64,000 bases of DNA from Heterotrichella gracilis. Taxonomy: Eukaryota > Sar > Xanthophyceae > Tribonematales > Xanthonemataceae. Position 1 is the first letter of the stretch. Every line of letters starts with the position of its first letter. The stretch covers positions 1 through 64,000 of the forward strand of contig JAULBX010009106.1 in assembly GCA_032358255.1 (NCBI GenBank), given 5' to 3'. Below the pieces are notes generated by a model that worked only from the letters and a program-made list of their open reading frames with translations, searched no databases and was not told the origin of the DNA. Shown in pieces: positions 22,801 to 44,874 of this stretch. The position numbers and the translations under genes were made by a program.

Positions 22801-25800
22801 GCAGCAACTGCGTGCAGGTGCGGGGGCGCTGGGTGGACTTTTTACTATCATTATTACTTCGTGTCACATTCATTTTTGCGACCAGCCAAACGCAAATGAG
22901 CGAGCGACGGCGGCCCCAAGCCCCAACTGCCGCCGGGCGCATCTTCTTTTCTGTTTGATGCTGTCACGCCATGTTTAGGAATTGCCATGTAGGAAGCGCG
23001 TTATTGTGTATTTTATAATCAACACCACATCATGATGCATATTATTACCGATTCCATCCGTAACCAGCAACTGTTGCTCCCGTGGCGATAGGTCACTGCC
23101 GCATGGATGCGCAGCGGCCTCTTTGCCCAATGCATCACCCGGGATTTGAAGTGGGGCACGCCAATCCCCTACTGACTGGCTCGCCACCAGAGTCCGCCAC
23201 TTCAGACCTCCAAGCTCGGGATGCATTTTATCACCAATCCCATCCGTAACAAGCCATTTTGCTGCACAGGTGACTGCCGCATGGATGCGCGATGGCCTCA
23301 AGCCCCGGTGCATCACCCGGGATTTGAAGTGGGGCACCCCGGTCCCCGCAGAGGGGTACGAGGACAAGGTGTTCTATGTGTGGTTCGATGCACCCATCGG
23401 CTACATCTCCATCACAGCAAACTACTGCGCCGACTGGGAGGCCTGGTGGAAGAACCCTGAGGTAGGGTAACGGGTAATTTGTGGTGAGTGGCTTCTCACC
23501 CCGTCATCGTTCACGGTCGCTTTCATCTGCACTGCCTAGCTTCAGCTAATGCCAATGCACCCCCGAGTCTTGCACCAACAAAACATTAATGTGCTCCAAA
23601 ACCCTGAATAATTATCAACAAATATTGTAACCTATTTTCTCCAGGACGTGGAGCTTGTCCAGTTCATGGGCAAGGACAACGTGCCCTTCCACACCGTCAT
23701 CTTCCCCGCCACCCTCATCGGCACCGCCCAGCCCTGGACCATGATGCACTCCATCAGCGTGACAGAGTACCTCAACTACGAGGACGGGAAGTTCTCAAAA
23801 AGCAGGGGAGTAGGTGCGTGGCAAGGGGAGGGAGGGAAAGGGACGAGTATTTGAAGGGAACTGTACCATGGTGGAAGAAAGTGTACTGGGAAGTAGCTCC
23901 TATATGGTATGAAACCTGTCTGACAAAGGAGTTCTGGACCATGATGCACTCCATCAGCGTGACAGAGTACCTCAACTACGAGGACGGGAAGTTCTCAAAG
24001 AGCAGGGGAGTAGGTGCGTGACATGGGAAGGGGATGGGAAATAAAGGGCGTCGTGTGCATACAGGTAATTAGAAAGTAAAACTATTGAAAATTGGAACTC
24101 AAAAATTAACTCAAAAATGAAACCAAAATTGACGTCATCGTTGGAAACCATTGTTCTCTGATATTGAATGCGAACATGCACATTTGTGCTCCATGGTATC
24201 AAAACGTCGATTTGCAGGTGTGTTTGGCTAGTGTTCATTACAATGCTTTCATTCTTCCCCCCTGCAGGCGTGTTTGGCAACGACGCCAAGGACACCGGCA
24301 TCCCCCCCTCCGTGTGGAGATACTACCTGCTGTCGAACAGGCCCGAGCAGTCAGACACCGACTTCAAGTGGTCCGACCTGGCGGCCAAGACCAACGCAGA
24401 GCTGAATGACAACCTGGGCAACCTGTGCCAGCGGGTGGTGTCCTTCCTGTGGTCAAGGTGAGGAATGCACTCGTCAGAAGTCAGGGTTGAGGGTTTAGGA
24501 CACGAATTTCAAGTGGTCTGACCTGGCTGCCAAGACCAACGCAGAGTTGAATGACAACCTGGGCAACCTGTGCCAGGGGGTGGTGTCCTTCCTGTGGTCA
24601 AGGTGAGGAATGCACTGGTCAGAATATAGGGTTTAGGTGATGGGGTTAAGGGTCTAGGGTTTAGGGTTTAGGACACAAATTTCAAGTGGTTTGACCTGGC
24701 TGCCAAGACCAACGCAGAGCTGAATGACAACCTGGGCAACCTGTGCCAGCGGGTGGTGTCCTTCCTGTGGTCAAGGTGAGGAATGCACTGGTCAGAATTT
24801 AGGGTTTAGGTGATGGGGTTAAGGGTCTAGGGTTTAGGGTTTAGGACACAAATTTCAAGTGGTTTGACCTGGCTGCCAAGACCAATGCAGAGCTCAATGA
24901 CAACCTGGGCAACCTGTGTCAGCGGGTGGTCTCGTTCATGTGGTCGAGGTGAGGAATAGCACAGCCTTTACCATCACGGCATGCTGGTGGAAATGGGCTC
25001 ATTGTGGTTATGGGTATGTTTGCGGTTCAGGGGTTAGTGTTCAGGACACGCATTCAAGTGGTCTGACCTGGCTGCCAAGACCAACGACAACCTAGGCAAC
25101 CTGTGCCAGCGGGTGGTGTCGTTCCTGTGGTCAAGGTGAGGGGGGTGCTGGTAGGGTTCTAGCGAGGTTGTCGTTCCTGTGGTCAAACGATCAACGCCGA
25201 GCTGAATGATAACCTGTGCCAGCGGGTGTTGTTGTTCCTGTGGTCCAGGTGGGGACAAAGGGTTTAGGGCTCTGGGGGTGTCAACCCTGTGGTGTAACTG
25301 GGGAAGGAAATGAGTAGGGGTTAGGGGTACCAGCAGGTGTTAAACAGGGGATCTGTGATAGGGTTTTAAGGTTGAGGGCGTAGGGTGCCAGTGCTTGGTG
25401 TCCTTCCAAAAGCATTCAATTGGAAATTTACTACAATTCCTGTGGTCCCAGGTTCGATTCCACGATCCCCGTCGGCACCAGGGGGAGCGACATCGCCGAG
25501 GCCTTTGGGGCGCGGGTGCACCCCCAGGTTGTCGAGTATGTTGAGTCCCTTGAGAAGCTGAAGCTCAAGCGGGGGCTGCAGATCGCCATGGCCATCTCCA
25601 AGGACTGCAACGCATTCATCCAGGTGGGGATGGGGATTTGGGATGGGGATGGGGATGGGGATAGGGAGAGACGGGACAGGGTGCGCTGGGGGGTGGAGGT
25701 TAGGGACTGCGGCGCATTCATCCAGGTGGGGATGGGGATGGGGACGGGGAATGCGTTGCGCGGGTGGGTACAGGGTTTCAGGGGGGGGTAAGGGACTACA

Positions 25801-28702
25801 GCGCCTTCATCCCAGATGAGGGATGGGGTGCGAGGGTGGAGGGCAATGGTTCACATTCGCACCGTCGCTATAACAATTTCTCAGAGGACTACATCGCAAT
25901 CAGTCATGTGCAGGGGTGGCTGAGGGGATGGCGGTAAGAGAGGGATACAAGGCGCTCTGAAGTCCAACTCTAAAAATGAGCACATTATGCAAAGCCTGCC
26001 CTTTATTTAAAAGATCGTCAACCTCTCCCTCTTTTCTTCAGGAAAACGCCGTGTGGGCCCTGTACAAGACCGACCCCGAGGCATGCGGCACCCTCATCAG
26101 CGCCTGCGTGGGCATGGTGGTGGTGCTGGCCACGCTGCTGGAACCCTACATGCCCTCTACCTCACGCACCCTGGCAGACATGCTGGCGCTGCCACCTGGC
26201 GCACTGGCGCTCACCGATGAGTGGGTGGAGCGCACCAAGCGGCCGCAGGCCATGCTGCCAGCAGGTGGGGTTTCTGCAGGGTTTGCCTGAACCGTAAACC
26301 GTGAACCCAAACCCTAGGCCCTGCATGGGCTGTACCTCGCGCGCCCTTGCGGACATGCTGGCGCTGCCACCTGGCGCACTCTCGCTCTTCAGCAAGCTTG
26401 TGATTGGAGCGCAGCAAGAAACCACAGGCATGCTGCCATCGGGTTCTGCAGGGTCTATGGCTCTGTCACTGCTGCAAAACCCTTGCCTAGGGTGATGCAA
26501 ATGGCCTCTCCCCCAGATCAAGGCGTGTTTTCCAGCCTTAGTGGTCCTGAACCCCCACCTTCAATAAAAGGACAAGATCGTGGCCCTGCCTTTCCTGTGA
26601 GACCCTTGCTTAGGTTTCTGCCCCTGTCCCTCTTGCAAAACCTTTGCCTAGGGCATCACAACTATCATACCCGCTTTGCCCACTCGCCCCTCCTCCCACC
26701 CAGGCCACAAGGCGCGCCTTTCCGACTTCCTGGTCCCCAACCCCAATCCCAAGAAGAAGGGCGAGGCCATGATCAAGCCCCTGTTTGACAAGATCAAGGA
26801 TGAAACTGTGGAGCTGATGAGGGCGCAGTACGCAGGGAGCCAGAGTGACAGGGTGGCGGGTGCTGCGGGGGCGCAGGTACAGTAATCTTGAATTAGATTT
26901 CCCCCTCTTTGATTCAGGTGGTAGAGTTCCCCTATCATACGACTACGCAAAAGGTGTGGAGGGCAATGCCTTGGTCTCCACTACCTCCTCCTGCTTGACC
27001 AACGCGCTTGTTTGAGGACAGGATCCATGCTTGGTTCATATACTTATATTGATTTGTGGGGGCGCAGGGGGCCAGCAGTAGTAAAGCTTCAGGAGCGGGC
27101 AGTGGCGCCAAGGGGGCCAGCAGCAGTAAAGCTTCGGCAGGGGGAGGTGGTGCCAAGGGGGCGGATGGGAAAGTGGCAAACGGGGAGGCGAGCAGCCAAG
27201 GTAGAATTTGATGCATTCTGGGTTTGTGTTGGTTGCCCTGCGCTTGCTTTGCACGTAGGGGGTGCGTGTTGCACTTGCATGCCTTCCCGGGATTGGGAAC
27301 GCTGCGCCCGGGGGTGGCCATATAACCCTCCTGGGACGGGATGTGCTTAATTAGTGTTGGGGTTTTCAGTTGACCCAAGTGGCCTGTCACCCACCGACAG
27401 ATGGCTGTGATAATCACCTTGCAGGCGGCGGCAAGGGGGCAGCATCAGGGCCGAAGGCAGACAAGGGGGCCAAGGGGGAGAAGGGCAAGACAGAAAAGGG
27501 AGAGAAGGGCAAGGGGGGGAAACCAGGGGGCGAGGCGGACCGGGCGGTTGACATTTCCAGGCTGGATTTGCGGGTGGGGGTCATTATCAAGGCCTGGAAG
27601 CACCCTGATGCAGACAGGTAATGATTACATGCATTAAATTCCAGCCTGGTGTATTTGTGTCTGGCGGATTGTTTTTCACGCCCACTGCCCGCCACGGAAT
27701 GCACTGCTTGTGTCTCAACATATCAAGTCATTCCCTCTGTGTTTCCCTTGCTCCCACAACTGGCATCAATCTGGCCACAAGTATTGTCCTTACAGCACAC
27801 TTGGTTTTGTTTCATCCCCCTCCTTTCTGCTAGTCACAGCCCATACCCCTCACCCCCTCACCCCCCACCCCCCCCACAGCCTCTACGTGGAGGAGATCGA
27901 CGTGGAGGAGGCCACCCCCCGCCAGGTGGTGAGTGGGCTTGTCAAGTACATACCCAGCGCCGAGATGCTGGTGGGGAGGCAGGTGGTGGCACTCTGCAAC
28001 CTCAAGCCCAGCGCCATGCGGGGGGTGACGTCGCAGGCGATGGTGCTGGCGGCGTCCTCTGCGGATGGGACGCAGGTATGGGGTGGGGGTGGAAGGGGAG
28101 AGGGACAACAGGGGGATCAGGGAGGTGGAATCTGTAGTAGGGGGGATAGGGGTGTAAAGTGTAAATGGTGGGGCTGAGCAACTTCAAGCCCAGCGCCATG
28201 CGTGGGGTGACGTGGCAGACCATGGTGCTGGCAGCAAGTTTTGCAGATGGGTCGCACATGCGGGTGGTACATTAGAACAGGAGAAGAGGGATGCGGGGCA
28301 TGTAGTGGGGAGGATTGTGGGTCATGGCAAGGGTTATCCTGGGGGGTTGGACAAGGGTTTCAACTGGGATTATCAAAGACGGATGGAGCCGCCTGCTGGG
28401 TCAGTGCCAGGCCACCGCATCCCTGTCAAGGGCGTTGGTAAGGGTTTTGACAAGGGTTTTGGGGTTTGCAGGTGGAGCTGGTGGAGCCTCCTGCGGGGTC
28501 AGTCCCAGGGGACCGCATCACTGTCAAGGGTTTTGCCGGCGAGCCCGATGAGCTGCTGAACCCTAAGAAGAAGATTTTTGAGGCGATCCAACCCGATCTG
28601 AAGACCGATCCCAGCTGTGTGGCGTGCTACAAGGGGGTTGCGCTAGAAACGGAAAAGGGCGCGTGCAAGGTGGCGAGCATAGCTGGTGGCAGCATAAAAT
28701 GA
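19808..28702 (+). CDS. Cytosolic methionyl-tRNA synthetase, GST-like N-domain and EMAPII C-domain
   Basis: Attaches methionine to initiator and elongator tRNA-Met in the cytosol. Fifteen exons with exact phase: 19808-20009, 20285-20517, 20975-21331, 21830-22099, 22611-22817, 23270-23461, 23645-23813, 24268-24457, 25452-25623, 26042-26264, 26704-26876, 27068-27200, 27425-27617, 27880-28075 and 28472-28702; 1046 aa. Residues 1-165 form a glutathione-S-transferase-like domain ([16 protein letters not shown]). The class I core has HLGN (223-226), a zinc knuckle CPKC...CDQC (348-351, 361-364) and KFSKS (536-540). It aligns closely with human MARS1 by eye ([31 protein letters not shown]). A Gly/Lys/Ser-rich linker (about 797-881) leads to an EMAPII-type tRNA-binding domain (882-1046, DLRVGVI, HPDADRLYVEEID). 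The start is the first ATG in frame with the GST-like domain. No signal or transit peptide is visible. Introns 3 to 14 carry many exon echoes. Confidence 0.95.
21437..21596 (+). repeat. Two echoes of MetRS exon 3 3' edge
   Basis: The parent, 21266-21349, contains the [12 protein letters not shown] coding end and donor. A degenerate copy lies at 21437-21500. A well-conserved copy at 21531-21596 keeps GAGTATGGCACCGCCACGGA and the GTGGGTGGGTGAATGG donor sequence. Confidence 0.85.
22515..22566 (+). repeat. Echo of MetRS exon 5 5' edge (zinc-knuckle CxxC)
   Basis: The copy repeats GCGGCGACCAGTGCG...CAGTGCGGCAGCCTGCTCAA from the start of the exon at 22611. It includes an extra internal CAGTGCGCC unit. 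It lies upstream in the same intron. Confidence 0.8.
23034..23170 (+). repeat. Echo of MetRS exon 6 5' half with its upstream intron and acceptor
   Basis: The block matches 23215-23345. It includes intron sequence (ATCCGTAAC), the acceptor region and the coding run GCATCACCCGGGATTTGAAG. The copy therefore spans the splice junction, which argues for DNA-level duplication, not insertion of a spliced RNA. Confidence 0.85.
23935..24019 (+). repeat. Near-identical echo of MetRS exon 7 3' half (KFSKS) and donor
   Basis: This is an almost exact copy of 23735-23819, with only about one base different over some 80 bp. It encodes the KFSKS catalytic segment again and keeps the donor GTGCGTG. It is followed 250 bp later by the true exon 8. 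It looks young and could be spliced in as an in-frame partial duplicate. Confidence 0.9.
24501..25255 (+). repeat. Five-copy array echoing MetRS exon 8 3' half and donor
   Basis: The parent is 24357-24475. Copies lie at 24501-24622, 24673-24797, 24845-24962, 25045-25143 and a shortened one at about 25170-25255. Each repeats TTCAAGTGGTcTGACCTGGC, AACCTGGGCAACCTGTGCCA and the donor GGTCAAGGTGAGG. Copies are linked by TTTAGGG-rich spacers, also copied. Confidence 0.92.
25690..25815 (+). repeat. Echoes of MetRS exon 9 3' edge
   Basis: The end of exon 9 (GGACTGCAACGCATTCATCCAG, here given as pattern GCATTCATCCAG plus GTGGGGATGGGG) recurs at about 25704-25745 and, weaker, at 25790-25816. Confidence 0.75.
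26325..26470 (+). repeat. Echo of MetRS exon 10 3' half
   Basis: The copy repeats GACATGCTGGCGCTGCCACC and TGGCGCACT from the exon at 26042-26264. It diverges, then matches again around ATGCTGCCA and the donor-side GTTTCTGCAGGG. Confidence 0.8.
28165..28435 (+). repeat. Echoes of MetRS exons 14 (3' edge) and 15 (5' edge)
   Basis: At 28174-28260 the run TCAAGCCCAGCGCCATGCG with following coding sequence copies the end of exon 14. At 28383-28432 GAGCCgCCTGCtGGGTCAGT...CCGCATC copies the start of exon 15. One intron thus carries echoes from both of its flanking exons. Confidence 0.8.
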
Positions 28703-30919
28703 GCCAGCCTTGGGGGAGTCCTTTCTTAGGGTTTTGTATTTGGCTCGCTGCGATGTGTAGATAGGGGGCAGGCAGCGAGGGGAGAATGGAATTGGATGGC
28801 TGGGGAATGTGGAGAGCATCGCTATGTTATATCTTTGTCATGCTGCTTGCTATTTTCTTCTCGCTCATTGCCCCATAGCCATGCCATCCTTTCCCTTTTC
28901 TGGTTTGCGCCGTATTGATTACCCTAGGGACACCCTGAAGAAACGCAGTCCCAACCACCCAGTCTGGTACCCTTTGATCGCTCTGCCAGGCGGTATGGGA
29001 TCTTGCGCACATATCCTGCCAATGGCATTTTCCCTTGTTTCGTGCTGTTTTGCACAGGGAAGCTCCTTGAATAAAGGGTTTTACAGCAGCCTCCAGGTTG
29101 GCAGTGGGTGTGCATGTGCCTGCCGCCAAGGGTGTTGGATTTCTAAAGTGGCAAGGGTGCCGGGAACATGCACGCAGGTTCGAGCTGAGCTGTAACACCA
29201 GTGAACGCCACAAAATGCCACTTGCTGATGCGTTCTGTGCAGGGGCTGTGGAGCGCAATGGTCGGGGGATTAACCCGGACATGGAACCTGGACCCCCAGG
29301 GTGTGCCAGGAAACGAAATGTGTGTGGGCCGGAAACGAGTTGTGTGTGCCAGGAAACGAAACCCTCGTGTCCCAAACCCGAAGCTCCTCAAGGGTGATGG
29401 CCAGGGTTTGACAAGTACCCTAACCATAAATGGGTGAGTAGAACCCTACCTTAGGGCCTTAAGGTCCTCTGGGTGATGGCACAGGAAACTCCGACACCAT
29501 TTTCCCGCGCATCCGACAGCGATCTGCAGCGGGCCTGGCCAGCAAACCCACGCAATTGTAACTCGTCGCCTTACACGTTGCGACGCACTCGTATATCAGC
29601 GACTTGTGTTTGAACGTGTTCCATCTACTGCAGCATATTGATATCGGAACCCGAAACTGCGGAACAACACCCCTCACAATCGAGCTACAGCTACGTCACA
29701 CCACATTGCACATTGAAGCCACACCAACACACGGTAAGCAGACAGGCTAAGCGTTCACTTATTTCTTGGGACTGATATCACGATAGCGTCGAAAGCTGTG
29801 TTACCACTAACATGCAATTGCGCTTACGATTGCGACGTGCATGCATACGATGTCAACGCACTTTAAAGTTGCTGTGCATACGATGCTGGACTCTAGGATT
29901 GATCCAACGCTATTTGCAGTGGAATCCGTGTACAATCTGTCTGCTATATTTTATGTGAGTATTCCTTTGAAGTCAGATCGTCGCCGTGCACCGAGTCGGA
30001 ACGCAGTGGCATTTGTTCTTGGATTGCAACCCACAAGGTACCATAGTGGTGTGGTTTTGCTACCTTGCGAACGACAGCTAAGGGTTTTCATAGCAATAAA
30101 CCCCAATCTGTACGGTGTTTGTGCTACCGTATTTCAGCTGGCCATCATGGTCAGTGGCGGGAGTTATGGTGGCCAAGCCTCCAACCAGCACTAAGCCACC
30201 TGAGTGGAGGCCAGGGGTTTTAGGTTTAGGGTTTTACCTGAACGGATCCGTACAGCCTGCTTGGTGTTAAAAGCCCCGTCAACTCCTGTTGGACGCAGCA
30301 GCACCAAGCCCTGGACCCTAAGCATAACAGCAGAAGTGTGGTTGGAACCCGGTTGAAGCTTGAGTGTTGGCTGTGCTAGCAAGCAATGACAACCCTATGT
30401 TTACGGTTTAGGGTTCAGTCTTTACTGACAACTCCTTGCCCCTCCATTGGCCGCAGGACTCTGCACTGGTAGCCAACATATTCACAGCACAGCAGCAACC
30501 CTTAAACCCTAAAACCCTATCTTGTGGTTGAGCCAAACCACAGCACAGGCGCGGACCAATGCAGAGCAGCAACACCCTGCAGCGCACGCCATTAGGGTAT
30601 GGCCGGTCAGGGAAAACCCTACGCAGGCCATTAGGGTATGCTCGGGCAGCGAATACCCTACACAGCGCCAGATGTCATGTGCTGCTGCTGGGAGCCTCTG
30701 CCCTGTCTGGAGCGACTTGCCCCCTTGCTTCACGGTAAGCATCCGGGTCCCTAAACCCTAAATATGAACCCTACCCACGCCCCTCTTGCATCAAGGGAAG
30801 CACCTGTGCCCTAAACACTGGACACAAACCCTACAATTCAACCCTTGCATCTCGGTAAAGCACCTGACGCAATACTGCACTGGCCTATACCCACCCCGCA
30901 CCTCTCCTTTCCCAGCACA
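28703..30919. other. MetRS-PFOR spacer
   Basis: From 28703 to about 29460 the sequence is GC-rich, probably the MetRS 3' UTR and flank, with a locally repeated GGAAACGAAA/TGTGTG pattern at 29310-29360. An island at about 29470-30190 lacks TTTAGGG and looks more AT-rich. It holds an ATG-started open frame of 117 codons (29841-30194) with no recognisable domain, which I do not call a gene. From 30200 to 30840, CCCTAAA tracts return, with three echoes of a CTTGC(A/T)TC...GTAAGCA-like donor edge at 30725-30865. These suggest an unresolved 5' exon of PFOR near 30650-30735. Confidence 0.5.
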
Positions 30920-43097
<12,178 letters not shown>

Positions 43098-44874
43098 AAC
43101 GGCAGACGCCGCGTGGCATGGCATGGCAGTGCGCTGCACCAGAGGGGGTGAGGACGGCAAGCAAAAGGGGACGGGAGGATGGGTGGAGAGGTGGGCGTCT
43201 GGCATCGTGCCGCACGGGGGGGTTGAGGAAGTCGAGCGAAAAGGGAGGGAGGAGCAGCAAGGGATAGAACTGATGGCCCATGCGGCAAGAGCGCCAAAGA
43301 GCATGCCGGAAGGGCTGGGAAGGGGGGGGTCATTGTGCAAGGGGAGGAGGGTAGTGCATGCTATCAGGGTTGCCATGCTGGCACAACATGTGTACATGTA
43401 CTGTACATGTAACATTTGTAGATAAATAAAAAGCCCATGCAGGCGCATCACAATCACTTGCTTGCTGAGTGCATGGCCCTGGTTGGCAATTGACAGGTTG
43501 CCTGGAAAAAAGGATTAGAGCCATCTTTTAGAGTCGTGATACCCACTCGACGTCATATGTATGCATATTTATGGAAAACATGAAGGAGTCCTTGATAGAT
43601 ATGAACAGTTTGTATCTGGCCAAACTCGGGTAAGGCATTAAAACGTTTAGATATTGCGAATTTGCATGTAACATTACAGTAATGCATGCTTGCCGCTGGC
43701 CTAAGTAGCAATGATCTGCGTTGGCGCGTATTAGTCACTGATTAGTAATATCGCCACTGGCTGTTGGCTGTCATCAAGGCCGGGCCGGGTGTCCTGCAGG
43801 GTGCACACATAAGGATCTGGTTTCTTGCTCTGAGCAGCAACTGTTGAGATTTTGCAAGACTGTGATAAAAAAACAATACATGACTTAAATGCGAAACATC
43901 TGGTCAGAGTCTGCAGCTGCAGTTTTGCGCCTTGATCCTGGTCAGTCATGCACATTTGAGAAAAGCAACCGAATTTTGAGGGACTTCCTCGAGGGAACAG
44001 CCACAGAGGGGATGCGGAAGGTGCAGCATATGTGCAGCCATGCGTAGCCAGTACAGTGGCACCACACACTGAATATTTCTTTAAGAAAAAGGAAAGGAAA
44101 ACTATTGCAGAAGGCGTTAACCAGTCGGCAAAGCACGCGGATTTGGATTTGACGCATTGCGATTGATTGTACGGCGTTGCCATGTCTCTCTCCATAAGCG
44201 GTTGGTGCACGCAACGTGACCTGAGCCTAGTATAGACTCTCTTTCTATAAACCCCTGATATTGGGCTGAGCGTAAGGTAACCAACTTAGCTAGGGAACAC
44301 AGGAACTCATCCCAATAGTGCTGCCCAGCCACGATGCAACAGCAGTGCTGCATCAGCTTATAGCGAAAACACACCAGCAAGGAAAGGCTGAAGGGACTGT
44401 CTCACACACTTTCCCCCCTAAAGAGAATCTAAGACGAATGGGCTGTGGATGCTCGAGCACCCAGAATCATCAAAATTGTCAACTGCTTGCGCACACTTCC
44501 AAACTAGGATAAACTGCAGTATACAAGCGTGCATGCCTGTGCAGAATGATCCCAACTGTAGGATGGATCCGTGCCCTAATTATACAGTGTGGCCATTATC
44601 ACCCCGCTATAGGTTAGCAAGACGTCAGGCAGCAACAAACTGTGCACGTTCACGTGGTGTGTGGGTGAGTCAAACAGCTGCATATGGCTGACCTGGCCCT
44701 GCAACGCTAGCTTATTCCAAGTGGGATCACGGCAATCCCCACGTGGATCACGGCAATCCCCACCCTGTTCCTACGGCACCTGTTACTACCTCAACCCCGT
44801 CCACCCACTGCCACGCAACCCCCTCCACCAGCCCCACACACAGGGTGGTAAACCCTAAACCCTAGAACCTCCAC
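43098..44874. other. PFOR 3' flank and convergent spacer
   Basis: PFOR transcription probably ends near 43405-43435, where TGTAA (a green-algal poly(A) signal) and AATAAA occur close together. Beyond that I see no supported gene. An open minus-strand frame at 44210-43731 has no recognisable domain and no convincing exon borders. A tract resembling one arm of the 37.3-kb hairpin lies near 44240. Confidence 0.5.

Noticed and set aside
25440-25465. GGTTCGATTCC resembling a tRNA T-loop
   Set aside because: It is the start of a MetRS coding exon and has no acceptor or anticodon stem partner nearby.
29841-30194. 117-codon ATG-started open frame upstream of PFOR
   Set aside because: No domain, no splice context and no codon bias like the real exons; chance open frame is likely.
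30522-30761. Open frame proposed as PFOR first exon
   Set aside because: It ends at a good donor in phase 0, which does not fit the next PFOR exon as read, and its start is not ATG-supported. It is kept only as a possible upstream exon.
43731-44210. 159-codon minus-strand open frame
   Set aside because: No ATG at the proposed start, mixed composition and no homology that I can recognise.
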